DNA of 64,000 nucleotides from Diphasiastrum complanatum (GCA_029204225.1 CM055099.1:58231982-58295981), one strand, 5' to 3'; shown: positions 33,130-45,640, numbered from the stretch's first letter. Numbers and translations are program-made. The notes: a model not told the origin generated them from the letters alone.

Positions 33130-35379
33130 GACGACAATGTCTAAGAGTACTCCGTCAAGTGTTTCTAATTGGACGGCTCCATTGGAGAAGATTTTATGGA
33201 TAACATATGGTCCTTCACTTCTGAATTTAATTTTCCAAGGTGCTTCTTGGAGGTATAAAGAAGCACTTGATCACCTTGATGTAAGTCTTTATTGCACAGG
33301 TGTCTATCATGCCAGACTTTTTGGCATCGTTTGTTAATGAGTTGTGTGTGATACGAGATGAGTCGAGTCTCCACAATTGAGCTAACATAAATAGCCTATT
33401 TTGAACCTCTTGTTCTATTGCAACTTTCTCACATAGCTCAATGGAGAAGGTTTGCATTCCTCTCAAAGAAGACACTAAGAATTCAACATGCATGACTGCC
33501 TCTTGACCATAAATGAGATGGATATGTGTGATCCATCTAGTGACTTTCTTTAGGGTTGTACGATATGCCTAGATAGCTGAGAACAGCTTAGTTTCTCAAT
33601 TGGATCTGCTTGTCTCGACTATCTTCATCAGAATCTTGTAGATAGTCTGTTAGTGGATTCTACTTGGTCATTACACTGCTGTCTTCAAATGAAGGATGCC
33701 TCGGCTGGCACAAAATTCTGCAAACCGTTTCGATGTACAACAAGGTAATGGCGTAAGAGATTATCAACTACTTCATTTAAGAAGTGTGATTCTCTATCAC
33801 TGACAAGCTCGATAGGATAGCCAAAGCACATAATGATGTTTTCATAAAGAAAATACATGACAGCCTTCACATTGGCGTCCTTTGTGGCTCTAGCCTCAAC
33901 CCATTTAGTGGCGTAATCAGTGGCAATAAGGATGTAACGGGCTTGAGTGTTTCGAGCAGCTGGACTGATGGGCCTGACAAAGTCTATACCCTATTTATGG
34001 AAAGCTTCACCTTCTAGGCATGGAGCAAGCTTTCTTGTCTTTTATGCTCGTTGGCACACATCACAAGTTTTGATAATGGCAAAATTTTTTTTTTACAGGG
34101 ATGGCCACAATAATCCTGCTCAAAGAATGATCTTGGTAGTTGCTTTTGCAGAGAAGTGACCGCCACCAATACCCTCATGTGCTTGATATATAATAGGTCG
34201 TATCTCAAACTCATAAGCACGTCGGCAAATTATACCGTCAGCACCTCTTTTATATGATTGTCCGGCGATGAGTTAAAAGGGTGTCGTTTTTATTAAAAAA
34301 TTTCTTTTGGCTACTTGATTTAGTCCTTCTTTTAGTCTGCCAATTGTAAGGAGCTAAGTGAATTCCTCAGCCCATAGTGGTGTGGCATCAATCTGAAAAA
34401 GACATGCATCAGGTAGATCATCGTTGAGTGGTGTATGGCTTTTTCAATGTTTGGAAGTCGGGAAAGGTGGTTTGCCATGAAGTATTGTGTGCCTTTTCGT
34501 ACGACAATGCGAAAGTTAAATTCCTCAAGGATTAATAGCCATCGAGCTATTCTTCCAATTGTACACGATTTATTTACAATATATAATAGGGCTTTATGAT
34601 CTGTGTAAAAAGCAAAGGTTTGGCCTAGCAAATAATGTCACAATTGTTGTACGGCATAGACCATGGCCAATGCTACACGTTCAGTTGTTGTATAGTTTAC
34701 TTCAGTAGGCACGAGTTGTTTGCTCAAGAAACGTATCAAAAAATCTTTGTTATACTCATCTGATTGTGCTAAGATACCTCCAATGGCATACTTACTTGCA
34801 TCATGCACATGGAATTCCTCTGTATAATCTAGGGAACGGAGTATAGGCACGGTAGTGAGAGCGCTCTTAAGGTCCTCAAAAATTTTAATTCATTCATCGG
34901 TCCATCTAGGGTCAACTACAACTAAATAAATGAGTCGTGCCTTGCCGGCATAGTCAATTATGAAGATGTGGTAGTAGTTAGTATGGCCTAGAAAAATGTA
35001 TACTTCCTTCACGGTCGCAGGTAACGGCATCTCAACTATAACCTTGATTTTAGAAGAATCGGTAGAAATATCATCCTTCGAGTTGATGTGTCCGAGTACA
35101 ACCCCATGGATTACCCAGATTTGGCACTTCTCAAGGTCAAGTGATATTCCAAACCTTAGACACTGAATGAAGATCTTTTCGAGTGCTTCGAGGTGTCTTT
35201 CCGTTGAAAAATGAACTCCCAATTCATCAAGATAAATCTTAACGATGCGGTGGAGCAAATCTGGAATGCCATTTGCATGACATGTTGGAATGTGGAAGGG
35301 GCATTGCATAAGCCAAAAGGCATTATGTTGTAAGCATAAACTCCATATTCTATGGTGAAAGCCATTTTATGTCAATCCT
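33130..35379 (-). pseudogene. Gypsy element G, 3' half: RT end, RNase H, integrase
   Basis: Minus-strand domains in order: end of RT (YGVYAYNIMPFGLCNAPSTFQ at about 35300-35350), RNase H (VHDASKYAIGGIL, TTERVALAMVYAVQ, FYTDHKALLY; 34500-34830), integrase zinc region (GGGHFSAK, CDVCQRA; 34030-34170) and integrase core (IELVSDRESHF; about 33800), then its C-terminal part (33165-33370). Stops and frameshifts throughout show it is dead. The 5' half lies at 41544-44345 beyond copia-1. No 3' LTR was recognised. Confidence 0.85.
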
Positions 35380-36061
35380 TGTTAAAAATTCACAATTCTA
35401 GCTTGACTAGTTTTGGTCATATGACTTGTAAATAGTTAGATGGTCATGATGTGGCTTGTCACACGTGCCAAATAGCATAGGATTCCATTCATAAGGATGT
35501 TCTCAAGTAGACCTAAGTGTTAGAACCTTTGGAATGAGTCCAAATTATGCTTAGATACAAGGGAGAAAAAATAGGAGCTATTTTTGGTAATTTTTGCATT
35601 GTTGAGGGATCTCCAAGATTCCAACCCTAACTTGGTAGGGATGAAAGATCCACCAAAATTAGCATTAGGGATAGGTTTAGGGCTACTCATACCTGCCCAA
35701 AACCGTGATGGATCATGTATATATAGGTGATGATATCTCACCAAAATCAATCAAGCAATTTTATGTTTTTTCTCTCATAATGGTGCAATTGCTCTCTATG
35801 TTCATAATTGTTTGAGTACTTGTGATTACTAATGATTATAGGATTGAATGTAGGTCTGGTGTACAGTACTCAGACTGTGGGAGGCCGTACTTTCACACGT
35901 GTGAAGCCTTCTTCAAGGATTTGGGCCATTTAGTGAGGTTCAAGCATAGATTTTTGATGGATTTTGATGGTTCAACTTGTGCTAATCTTATGAAATCATA
36001 ATCTATTGTTTCCCTCATCATTTCAAGTGTTTTATGATCCTTATTTGCTGTAATTTTTACA
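35380..36061 (+). repeat. 5' LTR of copia-1
   Basis: TGTTAAAAATTC...TTTTTACA, 682 bp. It contains TATATATA at 35718-35725, a likely core promoter, and CACGTG at 35462-35467 and within the palindrome at 35892-35905. Confidence 0.95.
35892..35905. promoter_or_regulatory. G-box palindrome in copia LTR
   Basis: TTCACACGTGTGAA, a 14-bp perfect palindrome around CACGTG, about 170 bp downstream of the TATATATA of copia-1. The same 14-mer occurs in the other LTR of copia-1, both LTRs of copia-2 and in E. Confidence 0.6.
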
Positions 36062-36073
36062 TGGTATCAGAGC
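36062..36073 (+). other. Primer-binding site of copia-1
   Basis: TGGTATCAGAGC directly after the LTR. Confidence 0.93.
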
Positions 36074-36872
36074 CTAAAGGCTGAAATGAGCTAAATCCTT
36101 GGTTTTCATTCAATTTGATCGCAATTTTTGATCTAAATCTTGTGTAGATTGGATCTTAGCATCTAGTATTGATTCTAGAACTCAAAGTGAGTCAAATACA
36201 TTGGAGATTGGTGTTGTGTGACTTCATTTGCAGGTGTTTAGGTGTCTAAAACCAGAGGCAAAGTTGAATTCAATTCACATTACCAAGATAGCAAGTTTTG
36301 CTTGCTCCAAGCATTGATTTCTAAGCGAGTTTTGGAGGTGATTTCATAGAGGAGGCTTTCTAGCATTCAAGGAGAGGGAAGATCAGAGTTTTGGGGACTC
36401 TTCAAGGCTGTTCTAAGGTGTAGTAGGCACCTCCTAAAGTGATTTAGGTTCAGTCCAACCATTGCTTGACTTATGCACCAAATTAGATTAATTTTTCATC
36501 AATTTTGATCATTTTTTGCTTGTGATTGGATAGTAGATTGTGTTGCATCCTCATTAAGTTCCATTTAGATCTTTTACAAGTGATTTTGGAAGTATATTAG
36601 GTTGCTGAAATTCACTCTTGATCAGATCATTTGGAAGCTTTAATGTTCTTTATAGAAAGAGGGGCAATTCTACTAGTATTGTCTACTTCAATCAAGCAAG
36701 TGCATTGTTTCTAGTATTCTATGATTTGATTTTGTTAGAGATCATTCTTAGATCTTTATAGGAAGTCTATTACTGATCTTTTCAGGTCCCTAAGAAGTGG
36801 GATAAGGTAGACCTTCAATCAAATCAATAGAAGTAACCTTCATTTGTGTCAAGTCCTTGATTAGGAGACTAG

Positions 36873-39800
36873 ATGGCATCTATAAATGCATATCTTTTGG
36901 ATACTAATGAAAGGCTCAACAAAACTAACTATTCCATATGGAAAGTTAGAATGGAATCTATCATGATCATGCAAGATTTGATGGAAATTGTAAATGGTAA
37001 GGAGGGTGAACCTATTCATCCTCAAGAAAAAGCCAAATACATCAAGAGGTGCAATGTTGCACTACATTGCATAAAAATGAATGTTGCAAATGAACTCTTA
37101 AGAGAGGTAGGAGATTGCACTTCAGCTCAAGATGCTTGGGAGACTTTGCAAAAGGTCTATGAATCCAAGAACCAAACTAGAATGTTAGCTTTGAAGAATC
37201 AAATCTATAGAAGCTATCAAAAGAAAGGAGAGAGTGCACATACTTTTGTCCTAAGAGTAAAGGAATTGAACAAAGAGCTAGCCTTTATAGGTGACCCTAT
37301 CAAGGATGAAGAGCTTGTTCAACTCATATTGAATGGACTAAGCTTTGAATTTGACAATTTGGTTCAGGGATATGCAATTATGGGTAAGCTACCCATACTT
37401 GAAGAACTCCAAGGCACACTCATGGCCGAGGAATCAAGAAGGAGCCAAATGCAAGAGAGGATGGATAGGCTTTCCATCCAAGGTGGAGATGACCAAGCTC
37501 TCTTCACCAAAGGCAAAGGCAAGTCCAAAGGCAAAGGATCAACATTCAAGAAGTCTACAAAGCTTGAGGATCAAGAAGGACCCCCAAAGGCATCTCCATC
37601 AACCACCAAAGTCAAGAAGGACAAATCAAAGGTGAAGTGCTACTATTGTAGCAAGATGGGGCATTATGCCTCGGAATGCTTCAAGAGGAAGCAAGATCAA
37701 AGCCAAGCCAACATGAGAAAAGAGGAGGAGGAGGAAAGTTCACATGAGGACTCTCTCATGATGTCCATATTTTCTTCAACAAGCTTCAAAGGAGAAGATC
37801 CTTGGTGGATTGACTCGGGTGCTAGTTCACGCATGACTAGTAAAAGGGAGTTTTTCTCTTCTCTCTTATCTTATGATGGACCTATGAAGTCTATCTATAC
37901 AGCAAATGATGAATCTTGTAAGATTGAAGGAGTTGGTAGCATTCCCCTTTGCTTAGGATCTTCCAAAAAGATCAACATAGAAGGTGTTTTGTACATTCCT
38001 ACAATAACAAAGAATCTACTAAGTGTTGGCCAAATGGTAGACAATGGTTTCAATGTTGACTTTGCTTCAAATGAATGTTTCATCAAGAAGAAGGGTAAGA
38101 TAGTGGCTAAGGGCACTAGACTTGGCAAACTTTATAAGCTGGATGCATTTGTGGATACTAATGTTGTCATGTTGGCCGAGAAGAGCAAGATATCTACCTT
38201 TACTTTATGGCACAAAAGACTTGGACATGTCAACTCGGGTTCCATGGAGGCTATGATCAAGGAGGAGTATGCTTTAGGCCTACCAAGGTCTATTGGGAAG
38301 GAAGACAAGGTTTGTGAAGCTTGTGCCTTATCCAAGGCACATAAGAAGGTGTTTCCTAACTCCATCACAAAGTCATCTCATCCTCTTGAACTCATACACT
38401 CGGATGTGAACATTGCTAGCACCAAATCTAATGGAGGTTCATCCATGTTTTTAACCTTCATTGATGACTACTCAAGATATTGTTGGGTGTTCTTACTTTC
38501 CTTCAAGTCTCAAGTATTTGATACTTTTGTAAAGTTCAAGTTGTTTGTGGAAAAGCATCATAATCATAGCATCAAGATTCTTAGAAGTGACAATGGTGGA
38601 GAATTCATCTCCAATGAGTTCAAGGCCTTTTGTGAGGAGGAAGGGATCAAGAAAGAGACTTCTTGTCCTTACACTCCTCAACAAAATGGAGTTGCTGAAA
38701 GAAGGAATAGAACATTATGTGAATGTTCTAAGGCTTTAAGATTAGATGCTTGTTTGCCCAAATCCTTTTGGGGTGAGTCTCTTGTATGTGCAAACTACTT
38801 GATGAATAGGGTGTCTTGCAAAGCAATTGAAGGCAAAACTCCTTATGAGATGTTGTATGGAAAGAAACCCAATCTTAATCACTTGAAAGTTTTTGGGTGT
38901 ATATGTTATGTGCATGTGCCATTGGAAACAAGAACCAAGGAGGATCCATCTTCCACAAGAGGGATCATGCTTGGATATGCAAGCTCAAGCAAGGGCTACA
39001 AAGTCTATCTCCCATCCTTGAACAAATTTGTTGTTTCAAGGGATGTCATCTTTGATGAACATCATATGCATATGCTTGAAGAAGGCTCAAGTGCTCCAAC
39101 AATCAAGAAGAAGATGGCCGAGGAGCAAGATCTTGGTTTTGAGGAGGAGCTCATGGAGGAGCAAGCACCAAACCTACCTATCACACCAAGGAGATCTTCA
39201 AGGGCAAAAGTGGAGCCATCAAGGCTCACATATCAAGGCAAAGGACAGCAAGTTGAGGGTATCTCATCCACTTCTTATGCTTTATCTAGTTTTGAAGAAC
39301 CGTCTAATGTTGAAGATGCATTGAACTCCAAAGAATGGTATAAAGCTATGTTGGATGAGTATGATGCCTTGATTGAGAATGAAACTTGGTTGCTTGTTGA
39401 GAGACCTCAAAGGAATGTAATAGGATGCAAGTGGGTCTTCAAGCTTAAGTTGAATGCAAATGGGAGTGTTAACAAACATAAAGCAAGATTAGTTGCAAAA
39501 GGTTATGCTCAAGAGAGAGGGATAGACTATGAGGAAACTTTTGCACCCGTGGCCAAGATGGTCACAATAAGACTAATCATTGCACTTGCATCACATTTTG
39601 GATGGATTCTATGTCAAATGGATGTCTCTAATGCTTTCTTGAATGGTTTTTTGGAAGAAGATATCTATATGGAACAGCCACAAGGGTTCATCAAGCATGG
39701 AATGGAGAACAAAGTATGCCATCTCCAAAGAAGCATCTATGGCTTGAAGCAAGCCTCGAGATCTTGGAATTCAAGACTACATTGCTATCTTATTTCACTT

Positions 39801-40841
39801 TCTTTTGTTCAAAGTGAATATGATCCCACTCTTTACATTAAGTTTGATGATGTTGGTATTGTACTTTTACTCATTTATGTAGATGACATCATCATTAGTG
39901 GAAATAGTGTTGATGGTATTGAAAAAATCAAGATAGATCTATCCTTAGAGTTCAAGATGGTAGATCTAGGGTGTCTTCACTTCATCTTAGGCATAGAAGT
40001 ACTTAGGGGGTCTGATTTTATCTTTATAAGTCAAGTAAACTATGCTCAAAGTCTTTTGAAGAAGTTTAAGATGGAAGTATGCAAAAGTGTTGACACACCA
40101 ATGGAGCAAGATGTAAAAGTGCCAAATGAAGATGATGAAAGATCCTTCATGGACATCACTTTGTTTAGGCAACTTATAGGTTCCTTAATGTGGATCACTA
40201 TAACTAGACCAGATCTTAGCTTTAGTGTATGTAGGTTGAGCCAATCCATGCAAAAGCCATTGAATATCCATTGGAAAAAGGCTAAGAGGATTCTAAGATA
40301 CATCTCGGGTACATTGGATTTTGGGATTCTATATAGAGGAGATGTGATTAACCTTCATGCATTTAGTGATTCAGATTTTGCAGGGGACAAGAGGGATAGG
40401 AAATCAACAAGTGCCTATTCAACTTTCATAGGAGAAGGTGTGGTTTCATGGCTTTCAAAAAAGCAAGAAACTATATCTCTATCTTCAACCGAGGCCGAGT
40501 ACAAAGCTTTGACAACCACTACAAAGGAGGTACTTTGGATCAAGAGATTATTGGTGGAACTAAAGATCATGGATTTAGAGGAGGCACCAATCATCTACAA
40601 TGACAATATATCAGCCCAACACCTTGCATCTAACCCAATCTTCCATGCAAGATCTAAGCACATTGAGATATGCCATCACTTTGTGAGAGAAATGGTGCAA
40701 GCCAAGGAGATTGCTTTGGAGCATGTTCCAAGCAATGAATGTGTAGCTGATCTACTTACTAAAGCACTTCAAAAGACACCTTTTATGAAGTTCAGATCAT
40801 CACTTGGAGTGATTAGTAAAGCAATGATTGAACCAAGCTAG
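36873..40841 (+). CDS. Copia-1 Gag-Pol polyprotein, intact
   Basis: A 1322-residue polyprotein from ATG 36873 to a TAG 15 bases before the 3' LTR. Gag occupies about residues 1-290, with zinc knuckle CYYCSKMGHYASEC at about 256-269. Protease has WWIDSGASS at about 311-319. Integrase has the HHCC region (HKRLGH, CEAC; about 447-484) and the catalytic triad in HSDV (about 511), SDNGGEF (about 572) and GVAERRNR (about 608), spaced as DD35E. RT has EETFAPVAKM, MDVSNAFLNG and YVDDIII (about 1001-1006). RNase H has SDSDFAGD (about 1165) and TEAEYKAL (about 1206). All key residues are present. It packages, copies and integrates element RNA. The single-ORF design with integrase before RT is diagnostic of Ty1/copia. 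Confidence 0.96.
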   Translation: MASINAYLLDTNERLNKTNYSIWKVRMESIMIMQDLMEIVNGKEGEPIHPQEKAKYIKRCNVALHCIKMNVANELLREVGDCTSAQDAWETLQKVYESKNQTRMLALKNQIYRSYQKKGESAHTFVLRVKELNKELAFIGDPIKDEELVQLILNGLSFEFDNLVQGYAIMGKLPILEELQGTLMAEESRRSQMQERMDRLSIQGGDDQALFTKGKGKSKGKGSTFKKSTKLEDQEGPPKASPSTTKVKKDKSKVKCYYCSKMGHYASECFKRKQDQSQANMRKEEEEESSHEDSLMMSIFSSTSFKGEDPWWIDSGASSRMTSKREFFSSLLSYDGPMKSIYTANDESCKIEGVGSIPLCLGSSKKINIEGVLYIPTITKNLLSVGQMVDNGFNVDFASNECFIKKKGKIVAKGTRLGKLYKLDAFVDTNVVMLAEKSKISTFTLWHKRLGHVNSGSMEAMIKEEYALGLPRSIGKEDKVCEACALSKAHKKVFPNSITKSSHPLELIHSDVNIASTKSNGGSSMFLTFIDDYSRYCWVFLLSFKSQVFDTFVKFKLFVEKHHNHSIKILRSDNGGEFISNEFKAFCEEEGIKKETSCPYTPQQNGVAERRNRTLCECSKALRLDACLPKSFWGESLVCANYLMNRVSCKAIEGKTPYEMLYGKKPNLNHLKVFGCICYVHVPLETRTKEDPSSTRGIMLGYASSSKGYKVYLPSLNKFVVSRDVIFDEHHMHMLEEGSSAPTIKKKMAEEQDLGFEEELMEEQAPNLPITPRRSSRAKVEPSRLTYQGKGQQVEGISSTSYALSSFEEPSNVEDALNSKEWYKAMLDEYDALIENETWLLVERPQRNVIGCKWVFKLKLNANGSVNKHKARLVAKGYAQERGIDYEETFAPVAKMVTIRLIIALASHFGWILCQMDVSNAFLNGFLEEDIYMEQPQGFIKHGMENKVCHLQRSIYGLKQASRSWNSRLHCYLISLSFVQSEYDPTLYIKFDDVGIVLLLIYVDDIIISGNSVDGIEKIKIDLSLEFKMVDLGCLHFILGIEVLRGSDFIFISQVNYAQSLLKKFKMEVCKSVDTPMEQDVKVPNEDDERSFMDITLFRQLIGSLMWITITRPDLSFSVCRLSQSMQKPLNIHWKKAKRILRYISGTLDFGILYRGDVINLHAFSDSDFAGDKRDRKSTSAYSTFIGEGVVSWLSKKQETISLSSTEAEYKALTTTTKEVLWIKRLLVELKIMDLEEAPIIYNDNISAQHLASNPIFHARSKHIEICHHFVREMVQAKEIALEHVPSNECVADLLTKALQKTPFMKFRSSLGVISKAMIEPS

Positions 40842-40855
40842 ATAGTGAGGAGGAG

Positions 40856-41538
40856 TGTTAAAAAATTCACAATTCTAGCTTGACTAGTTTTGGTCATATG
40901 ACTTGTAAATAGTTAGATGGTCATGATGTGGCTTGTCACACGTGCCAAATAGCATAGGATTCCATTCATAAGGATGTTCTCAAGTAGACCTAAGTGTTAG
41001 AACCTTTGGAATGAGTCCAAATTATGCTTAGATACAAGGGAGAAAAAATAGGAGCTATGTTTGGTAATTTTTGCATTGTTGAGGGATCTCCAAGATTCCA
41101 ACCCTAACTTGGTAGGGATGAAAGATCCACCAAAATTAGCATTAGGGATAGGTTTAGGGCTACTCATACCTGCCCAAAACCGTGATGGATCATGTATATA
41201 TAGGTGATGATATCTCACCAAAATCAATCAAGCAATTTTATGTTTTTTCTCTCATAATGGTGCAATTGCTCTCTATGTTCATAATTGTTTGAGTACTTGT
41301 GATTACTAATGATTATAGGATTGAATGTAGGTCTGGTGTACAGTACTCAGACTGTGGGAGGCCGTACTTTCACACGTGTGAAGCCTTCTTCAAGGATTTG
41401 GGCCATTTAGTGAGGTTCAAGCATAGATTTTTGATGGATTTTGATGGTTCAACTTGTGCTAATCTTATGAAATCATAATCTATTGTTTCCCTCATCATTT
41501 CAAGTGTTTTAGGATCCTTATTTGCTGTAATTTTTACA
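40856..41538 (+). repeat. 3' LTR of copia-1
   Basis: 683 bp, almost identical to the 5' LTR. Palindrome TTCACACGTGTGAA at 41369-41382, TATATATA at 41195-41202, extra CACGTG at 40939-40944. Confidence 0.95.
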
Positions 41539-41543
41539 ATCCT

Positions 41544-44345
41544 CAGGGGCTCTCTGGACTAGGATATAGCCACTAAAGCATCTAAGAAGCTGAAAGCTTC
41601 AGCTCTTGCCATTTCCTCTAGAATTTGTGTCATTAAGGGCAACGAAAAATGGTCTTTTTTAGTAGCCGCGTTAAGATTTTTGAGATCAACGCAGATACAA
41701 AGCTTGCCATTTTCTTGGGCACCACTATGATGGGCGATACCCAATCTATATGTTGGACTTCATAAATGAAGCCAGCATCTAGAAGCTTCTAAATATCCTC
41801 ATCAATCCTTTCTGGCTTAGCTCGAATGGGCTTAGCATTTGTCCTGAGTGGAATGGTATGGATTGCTACTTCAGGTGGGACCCCCTTCATTTTGGTATAA
41901 TTCCAGGCAAATACATCTCTGTATTTCCTTAATAAAGTCTCCAAATCAAATAGTTGATCTGGCATTAGGTGGGCTCCGACATGAACGAAATGATCCATGT
42001 CTTCATCAGGATCCTTAAGATTGAGTTGGACTATCTTAGCAGATTCTTCAAAAGATGGGAAAGCATGTGTAGGCTCTCGCTTTGGTTGTGGCAGTTGGAT
42101 AACAACATCGTCAAGCATGAAATCCTTGAAATGTTGCAGAAGATCAAAAGGTGGTTCCACAAAGTTCTTGGGAACTTTGGGAATTATTGCGAGTGAATTG
42201 CTACTGGAGCATGATGCTCTTTCGCTTGGATGGGCCTTTTGAAGTTCAAACAACAGTTGAATTGGTTGTTTAAGTTTTGCACGCATTTGTTTTTGTCGCT
42301 CGGTCAATTTTGTGTCTATTATTTTTTGGTTGTTTAATCGAGGTTTTCTGGTAATTTGTGGAGGCGTTGTGGTTCCCTCTTAAATTAACTCTTGTCGATG
42401 GCATCGCAGACTTCGTCTGGATGCACTTCCCATTGGTAAACTTTGGTTTTGGGCCTATAGGTCACTATGTTGACTACCTTGGAGGTAAGTTGTACATGAG
42501 CCATAGGGCCAGGGGACTTAATCTCCATTGGAATCATTTTAGGCACAAATTATTTATTATCAAGATTGTTGAGGACTTGTTCTTCACTCACTTCCTCATC
42601 ATTCATGGAAAGAATTCCATCTTCCGAAACATGGGCTATAGAAACAATAGTTTCTTCGAGGCACCAAGCTATGGGAATAGGATTTATCATCATCAGGGGA
42701 ATGATGGGTGTCTCGATGTCAGTAGAAGATGGTAGGACATGGGTGTCTTTGTCGATGGTCTCGAATGAGGCATCTGTTGGAGTCAACGCGGTCCACTCTG
42801 GCTAATGCATGACCCCAATTGATGATATTGGTTGAGCGTGTATATTGTCCTTTTAGCATGATAGGAACACTATTGGATGCATAATGTGGCCTGCGGAGTC
42901 AACAATGACTCATTTTTTATTATTGCCAAAATCTATCTTACTTCGCTTCCAATCTTGAATGTCGCCTACTATTTGTAGCTAGGGTGTACCAAGAAGGAGT
43001 TTGTATGTATGTACATCTTCTAGGAGGTCTAGTATAGCACAATCAATGGTGAATTTGATGCCTGCAATATGTACGAGAATATTTGGTAAGTGCCCGACAA
43101 GGTCTGTGACTCTCTGATCTGCCATGCGTAACTTGTCAAAATAGCGGATACCACAGGATAGTCTTTGTAGATCATATTCATCAAATTAATAGGAATCTGA
43201 GGTATTTCTAGAATCTCTTCAGGTTTTTGCTATTCATCATGTACATCGGACAATTGAAAACTTCTATGGATATATCCTTTAAGGCATGCGAAAGATCTGA
43301 TGGCACTATGGAATGACATGGCGATTTGAGCTTGGAGGAGTTCAGAGAAAACTTCTAATTTATGTAAGGGTTGCTCTTGGAGTAGGTAATGGACTATCAG
43401 TTTTTGCTTCTTCCCACAATAGCTCATCTCGAATTGCATGGTATCTCCTTTGTTCCACTATTGGATTGGGGTAATCTCCAGGGATTATAGGAACTTCTCT
43501 TATGGTCTGCAGGTGTATCGATTGGGTTGTGTTTCTGGTGGGCTTTGTGTTTGTGCTCTAGTCATGACCCTAACTGGCTCGTGACATACGTGTCTTGTGG
43601 GTAGGATCTTATTAAATTGCTTGGGGCAATCCTTAAAACTGTGTTTTTGTACACATTATAGGCATTCAGCATGGTATTGGTTTTTGACTTTACAATCAAC
43701 CATGAAATGATTTGTTTCGCCACAGATGAAACATTTGTTGCTCATTGGCCCTTGGGCAATTGCGTAGCCATCCTGAATGGCTAGCAGTTCTGAATTTTCT
43801 GGATTGTTTGGATACTCATCTTCCTAGCAAGAACATGAGGGTGTTCGTGATAATATGCATAACTTCCAGAGGTGGATGTGTTGTCGGCATGGTATGAATG
43901 ATCAGAGGAATTACTAACAAAAAGTGTTTGAACGAGTGTTTTAGGAAGTCAATTCTGTTGATTACCTCTCTCAGGTGGTCCTCTTGGAGGCGGTCCTAAG
44001 AGCGCTAGTTGAGGCAGGTATTGTAGTGGGTTTTGTCTAGGTAGCTCTTGGATTTGAACTGGTGGATTGTTTCATTGTTGATATTGACTATGTGGAGGTC
44101 TGGAAACAAATTGAGGCCTAGGAGGCTGATAGTGCCCTCCTATGTGTTCTTGATGGTTGTGTCATGGATTGTAGTAGCAACAAAAGGATGAATGGCCCAT
44201 AAAATAAAAAATCTCACATTTGATCAGGGAGTTGTCAAAAACTAGTTAATAGGATGGGCATTCGTTACCAGTGTGTGTTCCTCAGCAATGAGGGCACCAA
44301 TGTTGTCTCACATTCCAAATAGCGAGATTATGTCTCTACTCTTTT
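41544..44345 (-). pseudogene. Gypsy element G, 5' half: gag, protease, start of RT
   Basis: Read on the minus strand. A gag tail has a CPHC...GNEC-type knuckle (about 44240-44300) and a CFICGETNHFMVDC knuckle followed by a second partial one (about 43640-43745). A protease-like tail has YKLLLGTP (about 42990-43010). The pol start (41789-42307) leads to RT with KLCICVDLKNLNAATKKDHF and FSFLDALV (41560-41690). The RT frame breaks off at copia-1 and resumes at 35379. Stops are frequent. The order gag-PR-RT-RH-INT is Ty3/gypsy; RT motifs resemble the Athila/Tat side of the family, which is a guess. Confidence 0.78.
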
Positions 44346-45640
44346 GTTTGAACATCAGATTTCAGCAGTGGTATCAGAGCAGATTGGGCTAATCTGACAA
44401 GTCAGAGCCCATAAGACTTCTAAGACTAGATAAATAATAGCTGAGGAATCTGAAACATTGTAAAACTACAATGGCATCCATAAGTAGCATTCAATCAAAG
44501 ATCTACACAATTCTTCAATCAGATGGATCAAATTTCTTGGCCTGGAAAGTGAGGACATCACTTGTCCTGAGAGGAGAAGCACTTTGGCCCTGGGTGGACG
44601 GGACTAAAGAGATGCCTAGCTAATGCTAGGAAAGAACTTCACGAATGGAAGAAAAGGAATGATAAAGTAATAGCTATCATATCCTCCTTCATCGAAAACA
44701 GCATTACACTAGATCTTGCATCAATATCAAATGTGGGAGAATATGAGACACATTAAAATTGAGATTCGAAACTAAGTCGCAAAGTCAGATCATGCACTTG
44801 GGAGATCGACTCACCTACTTGTGCTGGAATGACAAAGGCCTCACGATGTTCGTCAGAAACATGAAAAACCTATTACTCTCTTTACACAATGCCGGAGTAG
44901 AACACGCGGTCTCGTCGGAGAAGCAACTGACATATTTGTTGCGTGCCCTTCCGAGATCCTTCCAAACCACACGGACTCTACAAGTGAAGGGTCCTACGAT
45001 GACTCTTGAGAGAGCAATAATCAAGATCAAAGAAGAAATGGAAGCATGAGAGCACTATGATGACATACAAGAATCTAATCGAGCTCAATACAATAGTAAG
45101 GATCAACGCAGAAAGAAGTCTCATCTCAAGAGAGAGTCATTCCAAAGATCAGATCGCAACCAACAGAAACAAGCTGACAAAGAAAAAAGAACAAAGGGAC
45201 CTACTCAACACACACCGCAAGGTGGTGAAAGGAAATCCTACACTAGATGTAGATGCGACGAACATACCATCGACACATGTTGGTTAAATCCAAACATCCA
45301 ATGCGTGCACTGTCACAAAAAGGGTCACTGCTATCAGAACCCAAGAAACAAGAAGACACTAAGCAGGAAGGAGCCCTCCAATAGCCCGTGTTATGTAGAG
45401 GAACCAGAATCCTCAAGGATAGTTGAGGAGAGAGCAAATCCATCCACTTACTTATACACGAATGTTTGTGCTACATCACAAACAAACATTCAAGAAGTTG
45501 TTCTTGATTCAGGTGCCACATCACATTTTGTGACAACAAGACACATGATAGCTAACTTTCGGAAAACAAATTCATTTAGATACATCATACTAGGAGATGG
45601 ATCACATCCCTCCCATGAATAAGTGTTATGTAACAATGCT
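44346..45640 (+). pseudogene. Copia F fragment: primer site, gag and protease
   Basis: TGGTATCAGAGC at 44369-44380 marks the 5' end of the interior. Gag starts at ATG 44471 (FLAWKVRTSLVLRGEALWPWVDG), is broken by a TAA at about 44622 and by frameshifts, and continues at 44759-45050. Two knuckle-like motifs lie at 45245-45340 (CRCDEHTIDTC; CVHCHKKGHCYQN, the latter with Asn where the last Cys is expected). The protease motif VVLDSGATSHFV follows at about 45500. The copy stops at about 45622. Its gag N-terminus is closest to that of element C at 13755. Confidence 0.8.

Larger units (their letters stand above)
35380..41538 (+). mobile_element. Intact copia element copia-1, nested in gypsy G
   Basis: The 6159-bp element is flanked by ATCCT (35375-35379 and 41539-41543). 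It has LTRs of 682 and 683 bp, an adjacent primer site, one uninterrupted 1322-codon gag-pol frame and a purine tract (40846-40855) before the 3' LTR. By eye the LTRs differ by two substitutions and one A-run length change. It looks recent and possibly autonomous. Confidence 0.95.
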
